From: Variovorax sp. N23
Lineage (GTDB): Bacteria; Pseudomonadota; Gammaproteobacteria; Burkholderiales; Burkholderiaceae_C
Assembly (NCBI RefSeq): GCF_025486315.1
Contig: NZ_JAOOPY010000001.1
Span: 372,001 to 436,000, forward strand
Length of the DNA: 64,000 nt
Direction: 5' to 3'
Shown here: positions 24,929 through 33,045 of the stretch, piece after piece
Position numbering within the stretch: the stretch's first letter is position 1
How the letters are laid out: every line of letters begins with the position of its first letter
The notes under the pieces: generated by a model
Database searches by the model: none
What the model was told of the DNA's origin: nothing
What the model saw: only the letters and a program-made list of their open reading frames with translations
Position numbers and translations under genes: made by a program

Positions 24929-25771
24929 TCAGACCGCGACTGGCGCCTTGATGGCAGGGTGCGGGTCGTAGCCGTCGAAGGCGAAGTCCTCGTACTGGTA
25001 GTCGAAGATCGAGTCGGGCTTGCGCAGGATGCGCAGCGTCGGGTACGGGCGTGGCTCTCGGCTGAGCTGCAGCGCCACCTGCTCGGCGTGGTTGCTGTAG
25101 ATGTGGCAGTCGCCGCCGGTCCAGATGAAGTCGCCGACGTCGAGGTCGCACTGCTGCGCCACCATGTGCGTGAGCAGCGCATAGCTCGCGATGTTGAAGG
25201 GCACACCGAGGAAAATGTCGGCGCTGCGCTGGTAGAGCTGGCAGCTCAGCCTGCCGCGCTCACCCGTTGCCTGCGGCGGCGCGACATAGAACTGGAAGAA
25301 GGCGTGGCAGGGCATCAGCGCCATCTTCGACAGCTCCGCCACGTTCCACGCGCTCACGATGATGCGGCGTGAATCGGGGTTGGTCTTGAGCGTCTTGATG
25401 ACCTCCGCGATCTGGTCGATGTGGCCGCCGTCGGGCGTCGGCCAGCTGCGCCACTGCACGCCGTAGACGGGGCCGAGGTCGCCGTCCTCGCGCGCCCATT
25501 CGTCCCAGATCGTCACGCCGCGCTCGCGCAGCCAGTTGTTGTCGCTGGAGCCCGTAAGGAACCACAGCAGCTCCTGGATGATGGAGCGCACATGCACCTT
25601 CTTCGTGGTCACCAGCGGGAAGCCTTCGTTCAGGTCGAAGCGCATCTGGTGGCCGAAGACGCTTTTCGTGCCGGTGCCGGTGCGGTCGGACTTGAACACG
25701 CCATGCGTGTCGACATGGCGCATGAAGTCTTCGTAGGGGGCGCGGATGGGGTGGGCTTGCATGGCGGTCAT
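24929..25771 (-). CDS. thyA: Thymidylate synthase
   Basis: A 280-residue ThyA enzyme that methylates dUMP to dTMP with methylenetetrahydrofolate. Active-site Cys is in [17 protein letters not shown], phosphate-binding arginines in SDRTGTGT and [11 protein letters not shown], and the conserved [10 protein letters not shown] follows. The start at 25771 is one base from the ccdB stop; ATG at 25762 in the same frame is possible. The gene thus appears to be transcribed with ccdAB, which lies directly upstream. Confidence 0.96.
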   Translation of the reverse strand: MTAMQAHPIRAPYEDFMRHVDTHGVFKSDRTGTGTKSVFGHQMRFDLNEGFPLVTTKKVHVRSIIQELLWFLTGSSDNNWLRERGVTIWDEWAREDGDLGPVYGVQWRSWPTPDGGHIDQIAEVIKTLKTNPDSRRIIVSAWNVAELSKMALMPCHAFFQFYVAPPQATGERGRLSCQLYQRSADIFLGVPFNIASYALLTHMVAQQCDLDVGDFIWTGGDCHIYSNHAEQVALQLSREPRPYPTLRILRKPDSIFDYQYEDFAFDGYDPHPAIKAPVAV

Positions 25772-25772
25772 G

Positions 25773-26087
25773 TCAGTAGGAGCCGAAGAGGGTGTCGAGC
25801 GCGTTGACGATCACATCGGCCTGGGCGCGCAGGTTGGCGACCGGGCTGCGCAACTCGGCGGCAGGAAAGGCGGCAATCGCTGCGGCATCGAGTGCCACCT
25901 GTGTGCCGTCGATCTCCAACACCGGGTTCAAGTCGCGCATGGGAAGGCCGAGTTGCTTGAGTGTGCGAATCGGCAGGACCACGCGCGTCTCCATGCCGTT
26001 GATGTAGTCGTTCTGAACATCGAGAAGGTAAGGCGTGGTCTTGCGCAGCGCTGCGTCGGGATGACGATAGACGTCGAAGCGCGCCAC
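25773..26087 (-). CDS. ccdB: CcdB family toxin (DNA gyrase inhibitor)
   Basis: A 104-residue CcdB homologue: [12 protein letters not shown], then [21 protein letters not shown], and a C terminus [11 protein letters not shown]-plasmid CcdB poisons gyrase and needs its last residues W-G-I; here the chain ends F-G-S-Y, so the tryptophan is lost and toxicity is uncertain. It is paired with the upstream antitoxin gene, with the two coding regions directly joined (ccdA ends at 26088, ccdB starts at 26087). Confidence 0.88.
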   Translation of the reverse strand: MARFDVYRHPDAALRKTTPYLLDVQNDYINGMETRVVLPIRTLKQLGLPMRDLNPVLEIDGTQVALDAAAIAAFPAAELRSPVANLRAQADVIVNALDTLFGSY

Positions 26088-26348
26088 TCAGAAGCTCCGG
26101 TACTTGGCCAGAGGCAGACCTTCCTTGGCGATGCGGGCGTTGTACGCTGCCACGGCTTCCTTGTTCTCCTCGTTCCACTTTTCCCAGTACTGCCGCTTGA
26201 CCTCGGCGGCCAGCAGACCATCGACGGTCTGCGAGACGTTCATGCCCAGCTCGCGTGCCATTTCGAGCACCTTGCTGTTCAGGGAAAGATTGGTGGCCTT
26301 CTTGGGCGCATCCTTGTCGAAACGAAGCATGTCGATATCCGAAAGCAT
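26088..26348 (-). CDS. ccdA: CcdA family antitoxin
   Basis: An 86-residue antitoxin. The N-terminal half should be the ribbon-helix-helix DNA-binding part (KKATNLSLNSKVLEMAREL), the C-terminal half a disordered toxin-binding tail (YWEKWNEENKEAVAAYNARIAKEG). It would bind CcdB and the operator at 26354. An internal ATG at 26330 (MLRFDKD) is an alternative start. Located immediately before ccdB and thyA. Confidence 0.88.
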   Translation of the reverse strand: MLSDIDMLRFDKDAPKKATNLSLNSKVLEMARELGMNVSQTVDGLLAAEVKRQYWEKWNEENKEAVAAYNARIAKEGLPLAKYRSF

Positions 26349-26353
26349 GAATG

Positions 26354-26374
26354 ATGCGCATATTTTACGCGCAT
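26354..26374 (-). promoter_or_regulatory. Palindromic ccdAB operator/promoter candidate
   Basis: ATGCGC-ATATTTTAC-GCGCAT, an inverted repeat with 6-bp arms, lies 5 bp upstream of ccdA. On the minus strand its AT-rich centre contains TAAAAT, a good -10 element. Antitoxin binding here would block transcription, as expected for autoregulated ccd modules. Confidence 0.55.
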
Positions 26375-26387
26375 GAATGTAGGCGCA

Positions 26388-27806
26388 TCAAACCCGCAGC
26401 ACCCGCCCCGGATTCATGATGTTCTGCGGGTCCAGCCCGCGCTTGATGGCGCGCATCATGCCCAGCGCCACGGGCGACTTGTGCTTCTCGAGCTTGTGCA
26501 CCTTCAGTTCGCCGACGCCGTGCTCGGCCGAGAACGAGCCGCCGAACTTCTCGACCGCGTCGTAGACGAGCGTGTTGACGCGCTCTTCCTCGTCGCGCAG
26601 GAAGGCCTTGGCGTCGCCTTCGGCCGGAGCCTGCACGTTGTAGTGCAGGTTGCCGTCGCCCAGGTGGCCGAAGTTCACCAGCCGCACGCCGGGGATCTCG
26701 CGCTGCAGCAGGGCATCGGTCTCGGCCACGAAGGCGGGGATGCGCGACACCGCGATCGAGATGTCGTGCTTGATGTTCAGGCCTTCCTCGGCCTGGGCCA
26801 GCGGAATGCTCTCGCGGATGTGCCAGAGCTGGTGCGCCTGCGTCAGGTTCTCGGCCACCACTGCGTCGGTCACGCAGCCGTCCTCGAAGGCGGTTTCGAG
26901 CAGCGACTCGAAGCGCGCGCGTGCATGGTCTTCGGATTCGTTGTCGGAATTCTCGAGCAGCACGCAGTAGGGCGCTGCGGCGTCGCCGAGGAAGGGCACG
27001 CGCAGCTGCGGCATGTGCTTGCCGACCAGGCTCAGCGCGAACTGGCCCATCACCTCGAAGCCGGTGAGCCCGGCGCCCAGGTGCTTGTGCGCCAGGCCGA
27101 GCAGCGTGACGGCGTGGTCCAGCGAGGGCACGGCGGCCCAGGCGGTGAGCTGCGCCGCGGGCATCGGGTACAGCTTCATCGTCGCGGCGGTGATGATGCC
27201 CAGCGTGCCTTCGCTGCCGATCATGAGGTCGCGCAGGTCGTAGCCGGTGTTGTCCTTGCGCAGGCCGCTGGTGCCTTCCCAGATCTCGCCCTGCGGCGTG
27301 ACCACCTCGAGGCCCAGGCACAGGTCGCGCGTGTTGCCGTAGCGCACGACCTGCGTGCCGCCCGCATTGGTCGCCAGGTTGCCGCCGATGGTGCAGCTGC
27401 CTTCGGCCGCGAGGCTCAGCGGGAACAGGAAGCCGGCCTTCTCGGCGGTCTCCTGCAGCGTCTGCAGGATGCAGCCGGCCTCGACCGTCATCGTGAGGTT
27501 GGCCGCGTCGATGTCGCGCACCGCGTTCATGCGCTGCAGGCTCAGCAGCACCTGCGTGCCGCTGGCGTCGGGAATGCCGCCCACGGCCAGGCCGGTGTTG
27601 CCGCCCTGCGGCACCAGCGAACTGCCGGCGGCGGCGCAGGCCTTGACGACGTCGGCCACCTGCTGCGCGCTGACCGGGCGCACCACGGCCAGCGCCTTGC
27701 CGCGCTCGCGCTTGCGCCAGTCCTGCTCGTAGGCGGTGAGGTCGCCCTCGGTGAGCACATGGGGCGCGCCGACGATGGCGCGCAGTTGGTCGATCAGATC
27801 GGTCAT
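26388..27806 (-). CDS. FAD-linked D-2-hydroxyacid dehydrogenase (GlcD/D2HGDH family)
   Basis: A 472-residue flavoprotein of the FAD_binding_4 plus FAD-oxidase_C type. The FAD site is visible in LVPQGGNTGLAVGGIPD and GGNLATNAGGTQVVRYGNTRD; the C-terminal domain has FGHLGDGNLHYNVQAP and SAEHGVGELKVHKLEKHKSP. Family members oxidise D-lactate or D-2-hydroxyglutarate. Which one this enzyme uses cannot be told. Its start overlaps the end of the DUF2069 gene by four bases. The gap to ccdA (about 40 bp) holds the ccd operator. Confidence 0.88.
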   Translation of the reverse strand: MTDLIDQLRAIVGAPHVLTEGDLTAYEQDWRKRERGKALAVVRPVSAQQVADVVKACAAAGSSLVPQGGNTGLAVGGIPDASGTQVLLSLQRMNAVRDIDAANLTMTVEAGCILQTLQETAEKAGFLFPLSLAAEGSCTIGGNLATNAGGTQVVRYGNTRDLCLGLEVVTPQGEIWEGTSGLRKDNTGYDLRDLMIGSEGTLGIITAATMKLYPMPAAQLTAWAAVPSLDHAVTLLGLAHKHLGAGLTGFEVMGQFALSLVGKHMPQLRVPFLGDAAAPYCVLLENSDNESEDHARARFESLLETAFEDGCVTDAVVAENLTQAHQLWHIRESIPLAQAEEGLNIKHDISIAVSRIPAFVAETDALLQREIPGVRLVNFGHLGDGNLHYNVQAPAEGDAKAFLRDEEERVNTLVYDAVEKFGGSFSAEHGVGELKVHKLEKHKSPVALGMMRAIKRGLDPQNIMNPGRVLRV

Positions 27807-28216
27807 GGGATGGAAGTCTCCAGCGGAATGGCGGCCCGTGCGGCGCGGGCATCGCGCAGGCGCAGCCGCACGTGCATCGCGCAGGCCACGAAAAGCATCA
27901 GGCACAGCGCGATTTCGATGCCTGCCAGCAAGCGCCCGAGCGGCAAGGCGTCGCTCCACGCGCGCACCACGCCTTCGGTGAAATAGAGCCAGATCATCAG
28001 GCTGACCCAGCGGTAGGTGTACATGCGGTTCTTGTAGAGCCCCGCGAGCGGCACCACCAGTGGCAGCACCTTGAGCGCCAGCCACGAACCGCCGGGCCGC
28101 AGTGGCGCCAGCCACATCTCCCACGCCAGGCCCAGCACGATCAGGCCGACGAGGCTGCCCACGGCCAGCCAGCGGGTGGTGGCGACGGCGGACGAGGGGG
28201 CTTGGGGCAGGGTCAC
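27803..28216 (-). CDS. DUF2069 membrane protein
   Basis: A small membrane protein of 137 residues from the GTG at 28216; an ATG at 28273 would give 156 residues. Four hydrophobic stretches are visible: WLAVGSLVGLIVLGLAWEMW, LALKVLPLVVPLAGLY, WVSLMIWLYFTEGVV, and LLAGIEIALCLMLFVACAM. The KNRMYTYRW motif between helices is typical of DUF2069. Function not known. It is upstream of, and overlapping with, the FAD oxidoreductase gene, and divergent from the YihY gene. Confidence 0.78.
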   Translation of the reverse strand: MTLPQAPSSAVATTRWLAVGSLVGLIVLGLAWEMWLAPLRPGGSWLALKVLPLVVPLAGLYKNRMYTYRWVSLMIWLYFTEGVVRAWSDALPLGRLLAGIEIALCLMLFVACAMHVRLRLRDARAARAAIPLETSIP

Positions 28217-28302
28217 GGATGGGGCACGGAAGGGTCGCGCGCAGCGGGCGCGCAGGGCGGTCTGCGGCGGCATGCCGCAGGGCCGATGGCATGATACCGG
28301 CC

Positions 28303-29574
28303 ATGAAACACCGGCCATGGTGGAGGGACCTTTCGCACTTTCCGTGGGGCAACACGGCGGCCGTGTTGCGCGAGCGTTTCCGGGAAGACCGGCTCGGCCT
28401 GACGGCCGGCAGCCTGACCTTCACCACCACCATCGCGCTGGTGCCGTTCTTCACCACGGCGCTGGCGCTCTTCACGGTGTTTCCGATGTTCGCCAAGATG
28501 CAGGGCCGCCTGCAGCGCTGGCTGATCGAGAGCCTGATCCCCGACAACATCGCGCGCCAGGTGCTGGGCTACCTGAACCAGTTCGCGAGCAAGGCCAGCG
28601 GGCTCGGCATCGCGGGCCTGATCGTGCTGCTGGTCACGGCGGTCGCGCTGATCCTGACGATCGACAAGACGCTCAACAGCATCTGGCGGGTGCGCAACCC
28701 GCGCCCGCTGGCGCAGCGCGTGCTCATCTACTGGGCGGCGATCACGCTCGGGCCGCTGATCCTCGCGGTGAGCCTGAGCACCACGTCGTATGTGTTCTCG
28801 GCCTCGCGCGGTGTGGTCGGCAGCGGGGGCCTGCTCAAGCTGCTGTTCGACACCTTCGAATTCGTGCTGCTCGCCGGCGGCATGGCCTCGCTCTACCACT
28901 ACGTGCCCAACACCTCGGTGCGATGGGCCCATGCGTGGGCGGGCGGCCTGTTCGTCGCGGCCGCGATCGAGATCGCCAAGCGGGTGCTGGGCTACTACCT
29001 GAGCCTGGTGCCGACCTATTCCGTGCTGTACGGCGCCTTCGCGACAGTGCCCATCCTGCTGGTCTGGATCTACGTCGCGTGGGTGATCGCGCTCTTCGGC
29101 GCGGTGATCGCGGCCTACCTGCCCAGCCTGCTGACCGGCGTGGCACGCCGCGGCGACACGCCGGGCTGGCCGTTCCAACTGGCGGTCGAGGCGCTGCAAC
29201 TGCTGGACGCCGCCCACGCGACGCCGGCCAAGGGCCTGGGCGCGAGCGAGCTGGTGGTGCGGATGCGGGTCGATGCCCTGCAACTGGCGCCGGTGCTGGA
29301 AACGCTGGTCGCCATCGACTGGATTGCGCCGCTCGCGGAAGAGCCGGCCAACGAGGATCCGCGCTACGTGCTGCTGGCCGACCCCGACGTCACGCCGCTC
29401 GCGCCATTGCTGATCGCGCTGCTGCTGCCGCGCGCCGAGACGCTCGCGCATTTCTGGCACAAGGCCGCGCTCGAGAGCCTGTGCCTGCGCGATGCGCTGG
29501 TGGTGCGCGACGGACTGCGGGACCTGACACGGCCGAGCCAGATGGGGCGCTACGCCGATCCCGCGAGGCCTTGA
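28303..29574 (+). CDS. YihY/virulence factor BrkB family membrane protein
   Basis: A 423-residue polytopic inner-membrane protein. Features are LTAGSLTFTTTIALVPFFTTALALF near the start, IDKTLNSIWRVRNPRP and about six helices through residue 280, ending with a soluble C-terminal extension of about 140 residues (VEALQLLDAAHATPAKGLGA onward). That extension is seen in other betaproteobacterial members. ATG at 28291 in frame is an alternative start. Role of the family is unclear; the older RNase BN label is not supported. A thioredoxin-like gene follows after 65 bp. Confidence 0.85.
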   Translation: MKHRPWWRDLSHFPWGNTAAVLRERFREDRLGLTAGSLTFTTTIALVPFFTTALALFTVFPMFAKMQGRLQRWLIESLIPDNIARQVLGYLNQFASKASGLGIAGLIVLLVTAVALILTIDKTLNSIWRVRNPRPLAQRVLIYWAAITLGPLILAVSLSTTSYVFSASRGVVGSGGLLKLLFDTFEFVLLAGGMASLYHYVPNTSVRWAHAWAGGLFVAAAIEIAKRVLGYYLSLVPTYSVLYGAFATVPILLVWIYVAWVIALFGAVIAAYLPSLLTGVARRGDTPGWPFQLAVEALQLLDAAHATPAKGLGASELVVRMRVDALQLAPVLETLVAIDWIAPLAEEPANEDPRYVLLADPDVTPLAPLLIALLLPRAETLAHFWHKAALESLCLRDALVVRDGLRDLTRPSQMGRYADPARP

Positions 29575-29639
29575 CCCGGGCGCTGCAGCTCTCGGCGGCC
29601 ACCTCGATAATCGACACTCCACATTTCCAGATCCTGTCC

Positions 29640-30008
29640 GTGAGCGCACCGCCCATCGCCGATCCTGCCTCCGCCACCTGGGTGGTTTGCCTGTGCGCGG
29701 ACTGGTGCGGCACCTGCCGTGACTACCGGCCGGCCTTCGAGCGCATCGCCACGGCGCACCCCGGACTGCGCTTCGCCTGGGTCGACATCGAAGATCACGC
29801 GGACATCGCCGACGACTTCGACGTCGAGACCTTTCCCACGCTGCTGGTCGTGGGGGCGCAGGGCACGCACTTCCTCGGGCCCCTGCTGCCGCACCCCGAG
29901 ACGCTGACGCGCATGCTCGGTGCGCTGCCGGCCGCGCAGCCGTCGAGCGAGACGGTGGCCACGCTGATGGCCGCGGTGGCTGCCACGCCCGCGCAGTTCG
30001 AAGTCTGA
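29640..30008 (+). CDS. Thioredoxin-like protein
   Basis: A 122-residue thioredoxin-fold protein. The redox motif is C-G-T-C in CADWCGTCRDY near residues 19–26, and the cis-proline region is DVETFPTLLV. The second Cys is followed by R-D-Y. No signal peptide, so it probably works in the cytoplasm. It starts with GTG at 29640; the longer open frame upstream overlaps the yihY gene and is not used. It is convergent with the hydrolase gene (10 bp gap). Confidence 0.8.
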   Translation: MSAPPIADPASATWVVCLCADWCGTCRDYRPAFERIATAHPGLRFAWVDIEDHADIADDFDVETFPTLLVVGAQGTHFLGPLLPHPETLTRMLGALPAAQPSSETVATLMAAVAATPAQFEV

Positions 30009-30018
30009 GGGCCCGGCC

Positions 30019-30825
30019 TCAGTCGCTCAGGAAATCCCGCAGCGCGAACAGGACCTCGTCCGGCGCTTCGGTCATCAGCGCGTGGCCGGCCTGCACCACC
30101 ACCGTCTTCGACGACGGCGCCTTGGCGCTGAGCGTCCTGGCGGCTTTGGGCGGCGTCATCTGGTCGGCCGCGCCGAGCAGGAACAGCACGGGGCACTGCA
30201 CCGCCGCGATCGCCGCTTCGCCGTTCGCATAGTCGTTGCAGGCGTTGAAGCCGACGTGGAACACGTTGACCTCGCGGTTGCTCGCCAGCACGCGGCGCAT
30301 CAGTGCGCGCGAGCCGCCGTAGAGCCAGGTGCCGGGGCCGAGCGAAGAGGGCGGCGGCGCCAGCATCGAATGCGAGAAGGCGTTGACCATGTCGATGGCC
30401 TTCATCGGCGCGTTCAGCGCGCTGTCGAGCAGCGCCGGCGACACCGCCATCGGGTAGGCCGTGCCGAACATCGCCAGGTGCGAGATGCGTTCCGGCGCGC
30501 GGGCCGCCGTTTCCAGCGCGATCAGCGAGCCGAAGCTGTGGCCGACCAGTGCGGCCTTCTGCACGCCGGCCGCGTCGAGCAGCGCGACGATGAACTGCGC
30601 CGCCTCCTCGACGGTGGCCGGCGCCTTGCCGGCGCTCTTGCAGTGCCCGGGCAGGTCGACCGCCAGCACGTTCCAGCCGTGGTTCGCGAACCATCGGCTC
30701 TGCAGGATCCACACGCTGTGGTCGTTGAGCACGCCGTGGATGAAGACGATGGTCGGCTTGGCCGGGTCGAGCGTTTTGCCGCCGGTGTAGGCGTAGGTGG
30801 TGTGGCCGTTGATGGTGTAGTTCAT
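30019..30825 (-). CDS. Alpha/beta hydrolase
   Basis: A 268-residue alpha/beta-fold hydrolase with no signal peptide. The nucleophile elbow is GHSFGS near residue 97, the oxyanion region is IVFIHGVLNDHSVW near residues 26–39, and the catalytic His is in QAGHALMTEAP near 245. The acid is likely the Asp in LLGAADQMTPP. Substrate unknown; small esters or lactones are typical. A long inverted repeat lies directly upstream (30857–31108) and could affect its expression. No operon partner. Confidence 0.82.
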   Translation of the reverse strand: MNYTINGHTTYAYTGGKTLDPAKPTIVFIHGVLNDHSVWILQSRWFANHGWNVLAVDLPGHCKSAGKAPATVEEAAQFIVALLDAAGVQKAALVGHSFGSLIALETAARAPERISHLAMFGTAYPMAVSPALLDSALNAPMKAIDMVNAFSHSMLAPPPSSLGPGTWLYGGSRALMRRVLASNREVNVFHVGFNACNDYANGEAAIAAVQCPVLFLLGAADQMTPPKAARTLSAKAPSSKTVVVQAGHALMTEAPDEVLFALRDFLSD

Positions 30826-30856
30826 TTCTGTGCTCCACCTGATTGGCGTTCCTGTT

Positions 30857-31108
30857 GGGGGCGCGTGTGCAGGCCACCGGGTACTTCCCTCCGCGAATGT
30901 CCCCCGCCTTCGGCTCCTCCTTTATTTCGCTGCGGGAAGCACCCGGCACCCTGCGCACGTGGACGCGTTGGGGGTGTGCTGCGGTTGGTCAAACACAGCG
31001 CGTCCCGATCACGTCGATGGGGTGCCTTGCGCAGCGAAATAAAGGAGGAGCCCGAAGGGCGGGGGACATTCGCGGAGCAAGGTACCCCGTCGGCGTGATC
31101 GCGCCCCG
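30857..31108. repeat. Long imperfect inverted repeat (dispersed element pair)
   Basis: Two arms face each other around a centre of about 90 bases. Core arms 30889–30934 and 31030–31077 match over about 46 bases with two single-base indels (for example CCGCGAATGTCCCCCGC in one arm and its reverse complement in the other). Weaker matching continues outwards to about 30857 and 31108 and inwards to GCGCACGTGGACGCG. No open reading frame with protein character is present. Either two oppositely oriented copies of a short dispersed repeat or one large hairpin element. Confidence 0.75.
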
Positions 31109-31143
31109 AACCAGGCACTTCACCAACAAAGAAATAAGCCATC

Positions 31144-32454
31144 TCAAGCCCCCGCCTTCTCAGCCGCCTTCAACGCCCGCTTCAAGTCATCGATCAAATC
31201 CGCCGGATCTTCCAGCCCGATCGACAGCCGGATCGTTCCCTGCGAAATCCCCGCACCCGCCAGCGCCTCGTCCGTCATGCGGAAATGCGTGGTGCTGGCC
31301 GGGTGGATCACCAGGCTGCGGCAATCGCCCACATTGGCCAGGTGGCTGAAGAGCTTCAGCGTCTCGATGAACTTCTTGCCTTGTTCGCGGCTGCCTTTGA
31401 TGTCGAAGCTGAACACTGCACCGGCGCCGCGTGCGCCGTGCTTCAGCAGCTTCTGCGCCAGCGCATGGCTCGGGTGCGATTCGATCAGCGGATGTCCCAC
31501 GCGCGACACGAAGGGGTGCGCTGCCAGGAATTCGACCACTTTCTGCGTGTTATCGATGTGCCGCTCCATGCGCAGCGGCAGCGTCTCGATGCCCTGAAGG
31601 ATCAGCCACGCCGTGTGCGGGCTCATCGACGCGCCGAAGTCGCGCAGGCCTTCGCGGCGCGCGCGCAGCAGGAAGGCGCCGACCGTGCTCTCCTCGCTGA
31701 ACACCATGTTGTGGAAGCCGTCGTAGGCCTGGCTCAACTCGGCGAACTTGCCGGATTGCTCCCAGTCGAAACTGCCGCCGTCGACCACCACGCCACCGAT
31801 CACCGTGCCATGGCCGGAGAGGAACTTGGTGGCCGAGTGGTAGACCAGATCGGCGCCGTGGTCGAAGGGCTTGATGAGGTAGGGCGAGGTCAGCGTCGAG
31901 TCGACCAGGAGCGGCACGCCGGCCGCATGCGCGATGTCGCTCACCGCCGGGATGTCGAGCACGTCGAGGCCGGGGTTGCCCACGGTCTCGCCGAACAGCA
32001 GCTTGGTGTTCGGCCGGATCGCGGCCTTCCAGCCGTCCAGGTCGTTCGGCTTCACGAAGGTGGTCTCGATGCCGAAGCGCCGCATCGTGTAGTGCAGCAG
32101 GTTCTGCGAGCCGCCGTAGAGGGCGGTGCTGGCCACGATGTGCGAGCCGGCGCCCATCAGCGTCGCGACGCTCAGGTGCAGCGCGGCCTGGCCGCTGGCC
32201 GTGGCGATGGCGCCGATGCCGCCTTCGAGCGCCGCCACCCGCTGCTCCAGCACCGCGTTGGTCGGGTTGCTGATGCGGCTGTAGACGTGGCCGGCGCGCT
32301 CCAGGTTGAACAGGGCCGCCGCATGGTCGCTCGACTCGAAGACGAAGGAGGTGGTGAGGTGGATCGGCACGGCGCGCGCGCCGGTCGTGGGGTCGGGGGC
32401 GGCGCCGGCGTGCAGCGCGAGCGTGTCGAACCCGGGGTCGGAATAGCCTGGCAT
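31144..32454 (-). CDS. metY: O-acetylhomoserine sulfhydrylase
   Basis: A 436-residue PLP enzyme of the Cys/Met metabolism family. The PLP lysine is in YHSATKFLSGHG near residue 212. N-terminal MPGYSDPGFDTLALHAG and VPIHLTTSFVFESSDHAAALF, then ATASGQAALHLSV, are typical of MetY. It makes homocysteine from O-acetylhomoserine and sulfide. ATG at 32454 follows GAGGAG. Cystathionine gamma-synthase-type MetZ is the other reading; length over 420 favours MetY. The gene is divergent from the CBS gene. Confidence 0.9.
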   Translation of the reverse strand: MPGYSDPGFDTLALHAGAAPDPTTGARAVPIHLTTSFVFESSDHAAALFNLERAGHVYSRISNPTNAVLEQRVAALEGGIGAIATASGQAALHLSVATLMGAGSHIVASTALYGGSQNLLHYTMRRFGIETTFVKPNDLDGWKAAIRPNTKLLFGETVGNPGLDVLDIPAVSDIAHAAGVPLLVDSTLTSPYLIKPFDHGADLVYHSATKFLSGHGTVIGGVVVDGGSFDWEQSGKFAELSQAYDGFHNMVFSEESTVGAFLLRARREGLRDFGASMSPHTAWLILQGIETLPLRMERHIDNTQKVVEFLAAHPFVSRVGHPLIESHPSHALAQKLLKHGARGAGAVFSFDIKGSREQGKKFIETLKLFSHLANVGDCRSLVIHPASTTHFRMTDEALAGAGISQGTIRLSIGLEDPADLIDDLKRALKAAEKAGA

Positions 32455-32581
32455 GTGTCTCCTCTGGGGCTTGTAACGACCGCTCACGTCTGCGCGGCGC
32501 AGGGGCGGGCGGTGGCCGGCTATTGTGAGCGAGTTGGGCTATATTCAATCGGATCGGCCGAGTCAGAAGAGGAGCACCACG

Positions 32582-33037
32582 ATGAAAGTCAGCGACATCC
32601 TGCGCGTCAAGGGCAACACCCTCTACACCATCACCCCCGACGAGCCCCTGGCCGACGCCGTGACGACCATGGCCGAGAAGGACATCGGTTCGCTGGTGGT
32701 CATGGAACACGGCGATCTGGTCGGCATGCTCACCTTCCGCGAGGTGATCGTCGCCATCGTCAGGAACGGCGGCCAGGTCGGCGGCTCGCTGGTGCGCAAG
32801 GCCATGGACGACGCGCCCGTGACCTGCACCGCCGAGACCGACCTCGACGAGATCCGCCGCATCATGCTCGAGCGCCACGCCCGCTACATGCCCGTGATGG
32901 ACAAGCGCATGCTGATGGGCGTGATCAGCTTCTACGACGTCGCCAAGGCGGTGGTCGACAGCCAGAACTTCGAGAACAAGATGCTCAAGGCGTACATCCG
33001 CGACTGGCCGGCCGAGGACGAGGGCACCACCACCTGA
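32582..33037 (+). CDS. CBS domain-containing protein
   Basis: A 151-residue protein made of two CBS motifs, about residues 8–65 (TITPDEPLADAVTTMAEKDIGSL) and 75–135 (DDAPVTCTAETDLDEIRRIMLE). CBS pairs bind adenine nucleotides and act as energy sensors. The ATG at 32582 follows AGAGGAG; the frame could start upstream. A GAF/histidine kinase gene follows after 8 bp, so the two are likely co-expressed. The 127-bp gap to metY contains a TATATT-like -10 near 32541 but no sure promoter. Confidence 0.85.
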   Translation: MKVSDILRVKGNTLYTITPDEPLADAVTTMAEKDIGSLVVMEHGDLVGMLTFREVIVAIVRNGGQVGGSLVRKAMDDAPVTCTAETDLDEIRRIMLERHARYMPVMDKRMLMGVISFYDVAKAVVDSQNFENKMLKAYIRDWPAEDEGTTT

Positions 33038-33045
33038 ACCACGCC

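Noticed and set aside
30843-31349. Short open frames in the inverted repeat region 30843–31349
   Set aside because: They run through the repeat arms into the antisense strand of metY and show no start signal or protein-like composition.
32521-32581. Sigma-70 promoter before the CBS gene
   Set aside because: TATATT at about 32541 is a fair -10, but the only TTG-type -35 candidate is about 11 bases away, too close.
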